Below are positions 51,587 through 60,782 of a stretch of DNA of 64,000 nucleotides, one piece after another. The stretch's first letter is position 1. Every line of letters starts with the position of its first letter. Both the position numbers and the translations under genes were made by a program. The notes under the pieces are model-generated. The model did no database searches. It saw only the letters and a program-made list of their open reading frames with translations, and had not been told where the DNA came from. The stretch comes from Dyadobacter luteus (GTDB lineage Bacteria; Bacteroidota; Bacteroidia; Cytophagales; Spirosomataceae). The DNA lies in contig NZ_QNUL01000011.1 in assembly GCF_003383615.1 (NCBI RefSeq), positions 1 to 64,000 on the forward strand. Reading direction: 5' to 3'.

Positions 51587-53545
51587 CTATCTGACTAACA
51601 GGAAGCTGCCAGACTTGGAAAATGAGCCGCTTTTTATATTATTACCCTCAATCTTATAGGTATAATAACCAGGTGCAGAGGGTTTTCCATCTACTGACCC
51701 ATTCCAGCCATCAATTGTATTATCGGACTTGAATACTACTTCACCCCACCGATTATAGATCAATAACCGGAATTCATCCGCGAAATAGCTCTTCACTAAA
51801 AAAATATCATTGTATCCATCTCCGTTGGGAGTAAATATATCCGGTGCCCACACAATCAGATTCCCGCTGATGGCAATTACATTGGAATAACTGACCATGC
51901 CTCCTGATTTAGCCCTTACCTTAAAAGTGCTGTTACCGTCTTTATCCAAATCAACAGCCTGTTTATGATCAAGCTGTTTAGACGTCTCTTCTTCTATATT
52001 TCCGCTCTCATCCATTCTGATCAGATCGTAGGATTCCACCTGACCAGTAAATGGCGATTGTGTAGTCCAGGACATATCCTGCACATTATTGGTCAGCAAA
52101 ACTGAACAAATCACATCACTAGGAGGTGACGCTTGTTTACAGGTATTTTCCCAGCTAAAACGATAGCAATAAGAAGTCTGAGCAGTGTTCACTCCCGAAT
52201 CTGTGTAAGAGAGAATTGTATTATTATCAGGAGAGATTTTCTGAAAACTATTGCTACCAGCATCGGCTCGTTCGACAATCAGATTAGAAAGTGTGGTAAG
52301 TCCGTCTACGCCTGTCAGGCTCACAACGGTAGAGATCTGATTATCACTTTCAACGGAAACTTCGGCAAGCCGGATCACACCTGGCGCTGTAAAGGTGGGT
52401 TCCAGAGTAATAGGAGCGGAATAGGATTTTACTGATCCGTTCAAACTGGCAATAAGTGTATACCTGTAACTCGTACCACATTTCAACTGCGAATCCAGAT
52501 GGTCCGTTCTGTCACTACCATTATATACTGATTCTTTCTCTATAAAGGTCGGCCCTTCCTCTCTCAGAAGCTGATATTGCAGTAAATTCACCGGATCCGG
52601 ATAAGCATCCCACACCAGATTATTTGACTCGTCAATTACAAGTGTTCCTTTCTTCAATACCAGACTACTAACAACCTGACTCTCAGTAGGATTATCACAT
52701 ATATCAATAGAAACCAATCCGAAGTGATACACTTTATTTGGATCCAGACCAGTTATCGTCACCTCTTTTTCTCCGCCCGTTTCATCACTTATTTTACCTG
52801 TTTTCTCAAATACTCCGTTACCTTCGGCTTTGAGCACCTCGGTTTTGATACCCTCCATAGCATCGTATGTGATGATCGCTGTTCCATTATCTTTCATCTG
52901 CACACGTTTGATTTTAATGCTTGCGAGTGAACGGGGATTGGTAAGGCCTGACATCACTTTTGATTTGATCTGGGCGTCGCAATTATTCCCATTGTAAAGA
53001 CCGCGGATTGTTGCAGAAGGATTGGTCGGTATAACTTCATCCAGAATTAATGCATCTCCTTTTTTAACTATCTTCTTAACGCCATTGCTCCAAATCACTT
53101 CTATCTCATCATAAGCCCGATAAATGGCATCATCAAGAATGGTCAGTCTCACTCTGCCATCACGACAAGTGGTGAATTCTGCATTCGGAGCGGCAGTTTC
53201 TCTTACAACAATATCTTTACAAAGCACAAAGCCTGTACCTTGTGACCCCCATTGCAATATTGTGTAGGGACCTGCTTCTGTGTATACAAAGGAAGAGTCA
53301 AATGTTCTCTGGTTAGTCGCAGGGAAGTCTGTCTGATTTTTATCGAATTTAAAAACATATTCAATCGATTCTCCTCCATGTTTCTGGTTTCTAAGCTGAA
53401 GGGTTTTTCCTACACACACATCTTCATCTGCCAGAACAAACGCACCTTTATTGGGATTGTCACAAAAAGGAGTTTGCGCGCTCACGCCTTGCAGACTTAG
53501 CAAGTAAAGAATCAGCAAAGACAATAAGCGTAATTTTCCTTTCAT
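51587..53545 (-). CDS. T9SS type B cargo protein with gliding-motility C-terminal domain
   Basis: This encodes 652 residues with a signal peptide ending GVSAQ (about 24). The layout matches the next gene: a PKD-like region, FN3-like modules with Cys pairs (for example LKCGTSYRYTL, CYRFSWENTCKQ) and the terminal sorting domain (WAPDIFTPNGDGYNDIFLVK, LLIYNRWGEVVFKSD, ending GSFLLVR). It is related to, but clearly diverged from, its neighbour, so this pair is an older duplication than the one at 29-35 kb. Confidence 0.85.
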   Translation of the reverse strand: MKGKLRLLSLLILYLLSLQGVSAQTPFCDNPNKGAFVLADEDVCVGKTLQLRNQKHGGESIEYVFKFDKNQTDFPATNQRTFDSSFVYTEAGPYTILQWGSQGTGFVLCKDIVVRETAAPNAEFTTCRDGRVRLTILDDAIYRAYDEIEVIWSNGVKKIVKKGDALILDEVIPTNPSATIRGLYNGNNCDAQIKSKVMSGLTNPRSLASIKIKRVQMKDNGTAIITYDAMEGIKTEVLKAEGNGVFEKTGKISDETGGEKEVTITGLDPNKVYHFGLVSIDICDNPTESQVVSSLVLKKGTLVIDESNNLVWDAYPDPVNLLQYQLLREEGPTFIEKESVYNGSDRTDHLDSQLKCGTSYRYTLIASLNGSVKSYSAPITLEPTFTAPGVIRLAEVSVESDNQISTVVSLTGVDGLTTLSNLIVERADAGSNSFQKISPDNNTILSYTDSGVNTAQTSYCYRFSWENTCKQASPPSDVICSVLLTNNVQDMSWTTQSPFTGQVESYDLIRMDESGNIEEETSKQLDHKQAVDLDKDGNSTFKVRAKSGGMVSYSNVIAISGNLIVWAPDIFTPNGDGYNDIFLVKSYFADEFRLLIYNRWGEVVFKSDNTIDGWNGSVDGKPSAPGYYTYKIEGNNIKSGSFSKSGSFLLVR

Positions 53546-53666
53546 AACGATAGTGTTTCACCCCAAACTGGTAGTTGAATTTGAGATACATCCCTGAAAC
53601 GTATTAAACGAATCCTTTGTTTTGCCATTACAAATTCAAAAATAGGACTTTTCCACATTTAGGCTG

Positions 53667-53674
53667 TACCTTTG
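53667..53674 (+). promoter_or_regulatory. -7 element of ribBA
   Basis: TACCTTTG fits TAnnTTTG exactly, 51 bp before the ATG at 53725. The -33 box is poor. Confidence 0.45.
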
Positions 53675-53724
53675 AATTTTAAAACGAGTTTTTGTTTAAA
53701 ACTATTTTTCATCAACTCCATTTA

Positions 53725-54969
53725 ATGGACAATAACGGTGATACTGCTGTGTTAGATACAATTGAAGAAGCGATAGAAGCGATACGTCGCGGAGAAATGA
53801 TTATTGTGGTTGACGATGAGGACCGGGAAAATGAAGGTGACTTTGTATGTGCTGCTGAACTGATTACCCCTGAGATCGTCAATTTTATGGCTCGTGAGGG
53901 ACGCGGACTGATTTGCGTTCCGATTACAGAAGAGCGTTGCGCTGAACTTGATCTGGAAATGATGGTGGGCAACAACACTGCCCTGCACGAAACTGCATTT
54001 ACAGTCTCTGTTGATCTTCTTGGACATGGTTGCACTACAGGTATATCTGCCAGCGACCGCTCCAGAACAATTCAGGCACTGGTAGATCCTGAAACCAAAC
54101 CTGAGGATTTGGGACGTCCAGGTCATATATTCCCTTTAAAAGCAAAAAAAGGTGGTGTATTAAGAAGAACAGGCCATACCGAAGCTGCGATAGACTTTCC
54201 GCGTCTTGCCGGATTGGCTCCGGCTGGTGTATTAGTAGAAATCCTGAACGAAGATGGTTCCATGGCACGCTTGCCACAGCTCCGTGAAATCGCTGATAAA
54301 TTCAACCTGAAATTGGTCAGCATTAAGGATTTGATTGAATACAGACTGAAAGAAGAATCATTAATTAAAAGAGAAATAGGCGTAGATATGCCCACTCAGT
54401 GGGGACATTTTGACCTTATCGCATATCGCCAGATCAATACAGGAGACCTTCACCTTGCACTCGTAAAAGGAACCTGGGAAAAAGATGAGCCTGTGCTTGT
54501 ACGCGTACACTCATCCTGCATGACGGGGGACATTTTCGGATCCTGCCGCTGCGACTGCGGACCTCAATTGCATGCGGCTATGGATATGGTAGACAAAGCC
54601 GGCAAAGGTGTGATTGTATACATGAACCAGGAGGGCCGTGGAATAGGACTTCTGAATAAACTGAAAGCTTATAAACTTCAGGAAATGGGACGTGATACTG
54701 TGGAAGCGAATCTGGAACTTGGTTTCGCCAGTGATGAGAGAGATTACGGGGTTGGTGCGCAAATCCTTCGCGACCTGGAAATTTCGAAGATTAAAATTAT
54801 CTCGAACAATCCTAAGAAAAGAGCCGGCCTCATCGGCTACGGATTGGAAATAGTGGATACGGTTGGCATTGAAATTCCGTCCAACCCACATAACGAACAG
54901 TATCTTCTTACCAAGAGAGATAAAATGGGTCATAATCTCAGCAACTTAACGTTTCCTGCAAACGGATGA
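53725..54969 (+). CDS. ribBA: RibBA: DHBP synthase / GTP cyclohydrolase II
   Basis: A 414-residue bifunctional riboflavin enzyme, taken from ATG 53725. The N-terminal half (about 1-200) makes 3,4-dihydroxy-2-butanone 4-phosphate: [12 protein letters not shown] (about 31) and [12 protein letters not shown]. The C-terminal half is GTP cyclohydrolase II with zinc ligands in [15 protein letters not shown] and the [15 protein letters not shown] block. The following GNAT gene overlaps it by 4 bp (ATGA). No FMN riboswitch is evident in the short leader. Confidence 0.95.
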   Translation: MDNNGDTAVLDTIEEAIEAIRRGEMIIVVDDEDRENEGDFVCAAELITPEIVNFMAREGRGLICVPITEERCAELDLEMMVGNNTALHETAFTVSVDLLGHGCTTGISASDRSRTIQALVDPETKPEDLGRPGHIFPLKAKKGGVLRRTGHTEAAIDFPRLAGLAPAGVLVEILNEDGSMARLPQLREIADKFNLKLVSIKDLIEYRLKEESLIKREIGVDMPTQWGHFDLIAYRQINTGDLHLALVKGTWEKDEPVLVRVHSSCMTGDIFGSCRCDCGPQLHAAMDMVDKAGKGVIVYMNQEGRGIGLLNKLKAYKLQEMGRDTVEANLELGFASDERDYGVGAQILRDLEISKIKIISNNPKKRAGLIGYGLEIVDTVGIEIPSNPHNEQYLLTKRDKMGHNLSNLTFPANG

Positions 54970-55394
54970 GCCCTATTCTGACAGCTTCAACAGATAGTGA
55001 TATTTTGAAATGCCGCAGAGCCGTTCAGGCACTGCGGCCATTGCTTACAAATGAGGCCTATGAAATCGCCATCAGAAAAACACTGGCAGACAATCGCCTG
55101 ATGATTTTTGCGGAAGAGAATAATGAAGCAGCAGCAATTGCTGTTTTTGAAACAGGCTACAACCTTTTCCGTGGAAAATACATCTACATTGATGACCTTT
55201 CAACTTTACCGGAATACAGGGGAAAAGGGTATGCCGGAAAATTGCTTGACTGGATTTTTGATTTTGCAAGAAAAGAAAATTATGACCAGATACATCTGGA
55301 TTCCGGCGTCAGCGAGTCGCGTACGGATGCACATCGTCTTTATTTAAATAAACGCTTTGAAGTAGCAAGTTTACATTTCACAGCAAAACTTTGA
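54966..55394 (+). CDS. GNAT-family acetyltransferase
   Basis: This 142-residue GNAT fold has an acetyl-CoA-binding segment [20 protein letters not shown] (RGKGYAG about 82-88). It is translationally coupled to ribBA by an ATGA overlap and lies 55 bp before hldA. The substrate is unknown. Confidence 0.88.
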   Translation: MSPILTASTDSDILKCRRAVQALRPLLTNEAYEIAIRKTLADNRLMIFAEENNEAAAIAVFETGYNLFRGKYIYIDDLSTLPEYRGKGYAGKLLDWIFDFARKENYDQIHLDSGVSESRTDAHRLYLNKRFEVASLHFTAKL

Positions 55395-55449
55395 TCGTAA
55401 CGCGACCCGCAACACACTTTATATTTCTAATAACGGATTACCACATTTC

Positions 55450-56427
55450 ATGAATATTCATCAGGTTTTTGAAGCATTTAATACACTACGCGTACTGGTT
55501 ATTGGCGATGTAATGGTTGACTCCTACGTTTGGGGAAAGGTAGAACGTATATCTCCTGAAGCTCCTGTTCCTGTAGTGAATGTTCACAAAAGAGAATATC
55601 GTCTGGGTGGAGCAGGTAATGTGTTATTGAATGTTCAGGCGCTTGGTGCTGAAGCCATTATATGTAGTGTAATAGGAACGGATACGTCCGGCGACCTGCT
55701 TGAAAACAGTCTGAAAGAGAAAGGACTAAATTGCGAAGGGCTCATCCGAAGCGAAAACCGAATCACTACAATTAAAGAAAGGATTATTGCCGGATCTCAG
55801 CAGGTTGTACGCATTGATACCGAAACGGATAAACCTGTAAATGCGACAGAAACTGCTCAGCTAATCGCAAAAGTAAAAGAACTGATACCTTCCTGCCAGG
55901 TGATTATTTTTGAAGATTATGACAAAGGCGTACTGACAGCGGATTCCATCAAGGAGATCACAGATTTTGCCAACGAGCACAACGTTCCCACGGTTGTGGA
56001 TCCTAAAAAGCGTAACTTCCTGGCATATAACAATACAACGCTTTTCAAGCCAAATCTGAAGGAACTTCGCGAAGGATTAAAAATCGATTTTAATGTTGAT
56101 AACCCGGAAGAACTTAGGGCGACGGTTCAGCAATTGAAGGAAACCCTCAATGCCAAAGGTGCATTAATCACACTCTCAGAACGAGGTGTTTTTATCGACT
56201 TTCAGGATGAAATGCATCATTTACCTGCACATATCCGACACATTGCCGACGTTTCCGGTGCAGGCGATACGGTTATCAGTATTGCAGCTTGCTGCGTAGC
56301 GCTAGGTCTGCCATCCAAATCGGTTGCTGCTATTTCTAATTTGGGAGGTGGGCTCGTATGTGAACTGGTGGGTGTTGTACCTATTGACAAAGAATTATTA
56401 AAATCAGAAACATTAAAACTGGCTTAA
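55450..56427 (+). CDS. hldA: D-glycero-beta-D-manno-heptose-7-phosphate kinase (HldA/RfaE1-like)
   Basis: This 325-residue PfkB-family kinase begins VLVIGDVMVDSYVWGKVERI SPEAP-type RfaE1 sequence (split here for length), has LGGAGNVLLNVQALGAEA, and the C-terminal catalytic DVSGAGDTVISIA with the base Asp. Without the nucleotidyltransferase half of E. coli HldE it would be a single-function HldA, supplying heptose for lipopolysaccharide. The partner nucleotidyltransferase is not in the window. Its stop directly abuts the convergent gene at 56428. Confidence 0.85.
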   Translation: MNIHQVFEAFNTLRVLVIGDVMVDSYVWGKVERISPEAPVPVVNVHKREYRLGGAGNVLLNVQALGAEAIICSVIGTDTSGDLLENSLKEKGLNCEGLIRSENRITTIKERIIAGSQQVVRIDTETDKPVNATETAQLIAKVKELIPSCQVIIFEDYDKGVLTADSIKEITDFANEHNVPTVVDPKKRNFLAYNNTTLFKPNLKELREGLKIDFNVDNPEELRATVQQLKETLNAKGALITLSERGVFIDFQDEMHHLPAHIRHIADVSGAGDTVISIAACCVALGLPSKSVAAISNLGGGLVCELVGVVPIDKELLKSETLKLA

Positions 56428-57405
56428 TCACCAGTTGATGCCCGTCTGTCCCAAACCCAGCTTACGGACAAACTTGGAAGAAAAACCAGACCTGCCGGTT
56501 ATATAGCGGACACTAGCTCCTATATATGGGGTTGTTGCAGGTGTGTCCGATGTAAGATTCTGCCGCGCACTATTGAAAGTCCGAAGTTGACGAAAAGTGG
56601 TTACACCAGCCTCCAGTGAGACGTTGATAGCGGAAAACAGGTGAGCATTCGCAGAAATTCCTGTCTTGATTTGCCGATAATTTTCTCTCCGTAGTATTTT
56701 TTCTTCCGGTGTATAAACCTGAAAACCTCCGCTATAGCCATTCAGGCCAGCCATCATATCCATGTTAAACCACTTCGTTACCTTGTAGTTGGCATTGACC
56801 ATAAACGGAAGAATGGCAGATACACGCCAATGACCCAATCCTTTGTTGATACCAAAAACCGGCACAAAACGTAATTTCTGGTTATATGTAATAGCTGATC
56901 CATAAAGTATCTGTGTGCGCAATCCAAGTATGTGCATTCTGGCAGCACCTCCCCAGAAAAAGGGCTGAGGAGAGAAGAACGTCTCGTTACTCTCCGTTAC
57001 ACCCAGTCCACCACCATACACCCAAAGACGATCCTTAATACTAGCTTGCATACGTAGCACACCTACAGAAAGCGTTTTATACCCATTATCCGGAGTATCA
57101 ACACCATCTATAGTAGGTTGGATCTGGGTAAATTGAGCAAGCATAACAGTATGTACCGCTCTCAAATCGAGCTTTTTTCTCAGACTGTAACCTAGCTGTA
57201 CTTCGCTCTGAATGGGAATTACTCCATAAAAGCCACTTCTGGTCAACCCGTAATCCCTCGTACCATCCAGGCTTGATGGCACATTGTAATCTGCCTTTAG
57301 AGTAATATTGGGATAAAACAGACGACTTAGTGAAAAGTGTTGCGCATTAGCGACAGTATGCACAGTCAGCAGAAAACCTGTCAAAAGGCAGCAGGAACGG
57401 ATCAT
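56428..57405 (-). CDS. Predicted outer-membrane/secreted protein of unknown function
   Basis: This encodes 325 residues from ATG 57405, which gives a signal peptide ending VANAQ; an ATG at 57450 would place 15 extra residues before it. The mature part is rich in alternating polar and aromatic beta-strands (for example GFYGVIPIQSEVQLGYSL, MDMMAGLNGYSGGF), which suggests a beta-barrel. No family is recognised. It converges on hldA with no spacer. Confidence 0.6.
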   Translation of the reverse strand: MIRSCCLLTGFLLTVHTVANAQHFSLSRLFYPNITLKADYNVPSSLDGTRDYGLTRSGFYGVIPIQSEVQLGYSLRKKLDLRAVHTVMLAQFTQIQPTIDGVDTPDNGYKTLSVGVLRMQASIKDRLWVYGGGLGVTESNETFFSPQPFFWGGAARMHILGLRTQILYGSAITYNQKLRFVPVFGINKGLGHWRVSAILPFMVNANYKVTKWFNMDMMAGLNGYSGGFQVYTPEEKILRRENYRQIKTGISANAHLFSAINVSLEAGVTTFRQLRTFNSARQNLTSDTPATTPYIGASVRYITGRSGFSSKFVRKLGLGQTGINW

Positions 57406-57596
57406 AGGAATTTGTCGGGGTACAATTTCCGCAAATAACGAGCAAAGCATGAGCGTATTGTATATAATGCGTAAAGAGAAATTCTCCCGTCACTAAGATT
57501 CCATCGTAAAAAGCACATCCGATGAATAAAGAAATAGTACATTATGGGCTAAGAATCGTATTATCACTAAACCAATTTTCACTTTATCAAACCTCC

Positions 57597-58592
57597 ATGA
57601 AACGAATCATAAGTGCTCTGCTTCTCTTTGCTCCCTTCTTAGCTTCAGCCCAAAACGAACAAACCTTTGCAGAAAAACTGGGCTATCCTAAAGGCAAAAA
57701 GGTTCTCATTATACATGTGGACGACGTAGGCATGTCGTATGAATCTAATCAGGGAGCGATTAAGGCAATTCGCGAAGGTGTTGCCAACTCATTAAGCGTG
57801 ATGATGCCATGCGGATGGGTACCGGGATTCGTGAATTATTGGAAAGACAACAAAGATATTGACGCGGGTCTGCACCTTACACTCACCTCTGAATGGCAGG
57901 ATTACCGCTGGGGGCCATTGGCAGGAAAGCCTAAAGTAAAAGGACTCGTTGACTCACAGGGAGCGATGTGGAGAAGTGTTGGTGAAGTGGTTAAAAATGC
58001 CTCTCCGGATGAGGTAGAGACTGAGATTCGCGCCCAGCTGGAGCGCGCGCGTACCATGGGGCTGGAACCAACACACCTGGATTCGCACATGGGAACCTTG
58101 TTTGCAACCCCCGAATTCCTGCAACGGTATTTGAAAGTAGGTATGGAAGAGAAAATCCCGGTAATGTTTCCTGGTGGGCACAATACCGTAGTGCAGCAAC
58201 AGGAAAAAGTGATTAGTGACCAGCTTGCCATGACGCGGATGGTGGGCAAACAACTCTGGGATGCAGGATTGCCCGTTCTGGACGATCTCGAAAATAGCAG
58301 CTATGGCTGGAAGGGCCCCGAAAACGGAGATAAGTCGGAAAAAGCACTTCAGAAGTATAAAACTGAAAAGTATATCAATGCCATTAAAAACATCAGACCC
58401 GGACTGACTATGGTAATTATGCATTGTACTATACATTCCGAAATTTTTCCTCATATCTCAGACTCTCACGTTACCAGAGAAGGAGATTTCCTTGCTATGA
58501 TTGATCCTGAACTCAAAAAATACATTGAAAAAGAGGGTATTATTTTGACAACCTGGCGGGAAGCGATGGAACGGAGAAAGAAGGTGAAATAA
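57597..58592 (+). CDS. ChbG/YdjC-like polysaccharide deacetylase
   Basis: This encodes 331 residues from ATG 57597, with a signal peptide ending LASAQ. The catalytic fold is a YdjC/ChbG deacetylase: IIHVDDVGMSYESNQGAI (metal Asp pair, about 32-49), GLHLTLTSEWQ, and the second metal site THLDSHMGTLF with His and Asp. ChbG removes an acetyl group from chito-oligosaccharides in E. coli. The signal peptide means this one acts in the periplasm or outside; the substrate is not known. Confidence 0.86.
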   Translation: MKRIISALLLFAPFLASAQNEQTFAEKLGYPKGKKVLIIHVDDVGMSYESNQGAIKAIREGVANSLSVMMPCGWVPGFVNYWKDNKDIDAGLHLTLTSEWQDYRWGPLAGKPKVKGLVDSQGAMWRSVGEVVKNASPDEVETEIRAQLERARTMGLEPTHLDSHMGTLFATPEFLQRYLKVGMEEKIPVMFPGGHNTVVQQQEKVISDQLAMTRMVGKQLWDAGLPVLDDLENSSYGWKGPENGDKSEKALQKYKTEKYINAIKNIRPGLTMVIMHCTIHSEIFPHISDSHVTREGDFLAMIDPELKKYIEKEGIILTTWREAMERRKKVK

Positions 58593-58598
58593 CATGTT

Positions 58599-58632
58599 AA
58601 AAAGGCTAAATCTCAACAGATTTGGCCTTTTT
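58599..58632 (+). terminator. Terminator of the YdjC-like gene
   Basis: AAAAAGGCTAAATC pairs with GATTTGGCCTTTTT around a 6-nt loop. It overlaps the stop of the convergent kinase gene and may serve both. Confidence 0.8.
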
Positions 58633-60375
58633 ATCTAAATGGGCAAACACCATATTATAAAAGTCAGAGGGCAGAAAGGGCTTAACCAGATAATCGGAAA
58701 AGCCGTTACTCATCGCCCGCTCTTTTTCATCTTCAAAAGAGGAAGCCGTAACTGCTATCACCGGAATATCTGATCCATGTTCCCTGATCAACTTCGTAGC
58801 TTCAAAGCCATTCATCACAGGCATCCTGAGATCCATGAGTATAAGATCATAAGGTCTGCTCAGAAACTTCTCAAATGCCTCCTTCCCATTCGCCGCAGTG
58901 TCTGCTACAATGTCTTTTTTCTTCAGAAAAGTAGTAGCCAATAAAATATTTGTGGTATTGTCATCCACTACGAGCACCTTTGCATCCGCATATTGTCCAG
59001 GCTGCACGGGTAGAGACATTGGAGCTTCTACCTCCACCAAATCTGTAAATTCAAAATCAATATCAAACGAGAATTCTGTACCCTTTTCCGGGATACTTTT
59101 CAGTCGTATCTCACTTCCAAAAAGACGAAGCAATTCTTTTGTAATCGTAAGTCCAAGACCCGTTCCTTCATTTTTTTTTGTCCCCTGGTTGCCTCCCTGG
59201 GTAAACAGATCGAATATAGTAGACTGTTGATCAAAAGGAATTCCTATACCAGTGTCAGTTACCTCAAATTGCAACCGGATTATTTGTTCACTGCGGCTTA
59301 TTTCTCTTACCGACAAAACCACTACACCCGACTCAGTAAACTTAATCGCATTATGAATCAGATTTGTGATAATCTGATGAAGCCTTCCTTCGTCGCTGAT
59401 AAGCCGGTATGGAAGTTTGTTTCTGACTTCAAAAACAAGATCCAGATTCTTGTCTCTGGATTTAGGCAGAAAAGTTTTCTTCAGATTCTCCAGGAGAAGA
59501 ACCGGATCAAACGGCTTGTGATCCAGCTTTACATGATTTGAGTTAATCTTATTAAAGTCCAGAATATCATTCACAACGGCCATAAGGTGGTTGGAAGAAA
59601 ACTGTAATGTTTGAATTAACTCCTTCTGAAAATCTGACTGAAGTTTTTCTTTGAGCATCAGGTGAACCACACCTACAATTCCGTTTAACGGCGTCCTGAT
59701 TTCGTGACTCATCATAGATAAAAAATCTGTCTTCGCCCGGGTAGCTTGCTCCGCAATTGCCACCTGCTTCTCTAACAGGTCGTTTTGCTCCCTCAACGAA
59801 TGCTGATAATAGAAGGCCCTCTTTTCATTGCTGTAGCGCTGCCACACAATAAAAGGAAAGGCACATTGCGCTAAAAAGAAAAACACACCACCTTCTCTCA
59901 TAAACAAAGCCAGAGCATGAGGGCTTAGCCGATATAGCGCTACAGGAAAGAAGATTAATACCAGAACCGAACATTGAATAGCTTTTCGAATCGGCCAGCG
60001 AATCACCAGACAATAGAAGATCAGGCAGATCGTCATATTAAAACAGGCTCTCTCATAAGCCTGATGAGGTATTGTAGCCAGAATTGCTGAATGAAAGACA
60101 ATGAGAATGAGGTAATTATAGAATGCCAGTTTCTGACTTGATAATCCGTAGAAAAAATGCCAGGTCAGAATCACAGAAAAACACAAACTTGCAGATCCTA
60201 CAAGTTGAAAAAGTTCTATGACATTAGGATGGTTATTTAAGTAGTACAGTACCGATAAGGCGGGGTAGCCAAGAATAAGCGCAATTGAAAAAACACGATG
60301 CCCCCATTGCGATTTGCGTTCATGTTCTTTTTCCCAAACAGCCTCAAAATGACTTGAATATACTACCGTATCCAA
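58606..60375 (-). CDS. Hybrid sensor histidine kinase
   Basis: This 589-residue protein has about six N-terminal membrane segments (30-190), a short linker coiled coil, a HisKA domain with H-box MSHEIRTPLNG (about 228), HATPase_c with N-box NLIHNAIKFTESG and G1 DTGIGIP, then a receiver domain (about 470-585) with LVVDDN and phosphoacceptor LILMDLRMP. No output domain follows, so phosphate should go on to another protein. No ATG fits: a stop lies five codons upstream, and TTG at 60375 is the likely start. Confidence 0.9.
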   Translation of the reverse strand: MDTVVYSSHFEAVWEKEHERKSQWGHRVFSIALILGYPALSVLYYLNNHPNVIELFQLVGSASLCFSVILTWHFFYGLSSQKLAFYNYLILIVFHSAILATIPHQAYERACFNMTICLIFYCLVIRWPIRKAIQCSVLVLIFFPVALYRLSPHALALFMREGGVFFFLAQCAFPFIVWQRYSNEKRAFYYQHSLREQNDLLEKQVAIAEQATRAKTDFLSMMSHEIRTPLNGIVGVVHLMLKEKLQSDFQKELIQTLQFSSNHLMAVVNDILDFNKINSNHVKLDHKPFDPVLLLENLKKTFLPKSRDKNLDLVFEVRNKLPYRLISDEGRLHQIITNLIHNAIKFTESGVVVLSVREISRSEQIIRLQFEVTDTGIGIPFDQQSTIFDLFTQGGNQGTKKNEGTGLGLTITKELLRLFGSEIRLKSIPEKGTEFSFDIDFEFTDLVEVEAPMSLPVQPGQYADAKVLVVDDNTTNILLATTFLKKKDIVADTAANGKEAFEKFLSRPYDLILMDLRMPVMNGFEATKLIREHGSDIPVIAVTASSFEDEKERAMSNGFSDYLVKPFLPSDFYNMVFAHLDKKAKSVEI

Positions 60376-60710
60376 TGCTGAATCTAACTATTTAACGTTA
60401 AGTGCCCGAAGATACAACTAAAAAAGTGATGTTTTTTAAGTAGTATAACTTTAGGAAGCACCAATAGTCATCTCACAAAAGAATAGTAATGTTTTCGATT
60501 AAAACATAGAAGATATTTCAGCTATTTAGACAATTGAGTTAATTCATCCCTTCCTCGATCTCAACTGGAATGCGAGTCATTGTTGTGAGTCCCAAATTCG
60601 TTGCTGATCGCCCGATCTTCTTGTGCAAGATATTGGCCACATTGCTCTTTATTAAATATCATTTGAATCAGCCTTCGTCAATCCGGCAAAGCAAACCTAT
60701 ACAAACAAAA

Positions 60711-60736
60711 GCCCTGACAACCAAAGTCATCAGGGC
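60711..60736 (-). terminator. Terminator of lpdA
   Basis: On the minus strand GCCCTGA and TCAGGGC flank a 12-nt loop, followed by TTTT. It lies about 47 bp after the lpdA stop. Confidence 0.7.
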
Positions 60737-60751
60737 CTTATTATTTTAAAA

Positions 60752-60779
60752 AGCCGAAAGCCAATAGTTGACGGCCGAT
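60752..60779. repeat. Heptamer array (AGCCGAA-like)
   Basis: Four 7-mers, AGCCGAA, AGCCAAT, AGTTGAC and GGCCGAT, directly after lpdA. They are close to the array in the sdh operon. Confidence 0.5.
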
Positions 60780-60782
60780 AAC

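Larger units (their letters stand above)
60376..60782. other. 407-bp spacer with lpdA terminator and heptamer array
   Basis: The right part holds the lpdA terminator (60711-60736) and an AGCCGAA-like heptamer array (60752-60779). The left part is the kinase leader. A 39-codon minus-strand reading near 60540-60660 has no recognisable features. Nothing else is seen. Confidence 0.4.

Noticed and set aside
53675-53724. FMN riboswitch before ribBA
   Set aside because: The leader after the -7 element is only about 50 nt, too short for the RFN element, and none of its conserved stems are seen.
60540-60660. Short minus-strand reading of about 39 codons in the spacer upstream of the kinase
   Set aside because: There is no start context, no recognisable domain and no neighbour on the same transcript; it could be a gene remnant, but nothing supports it.
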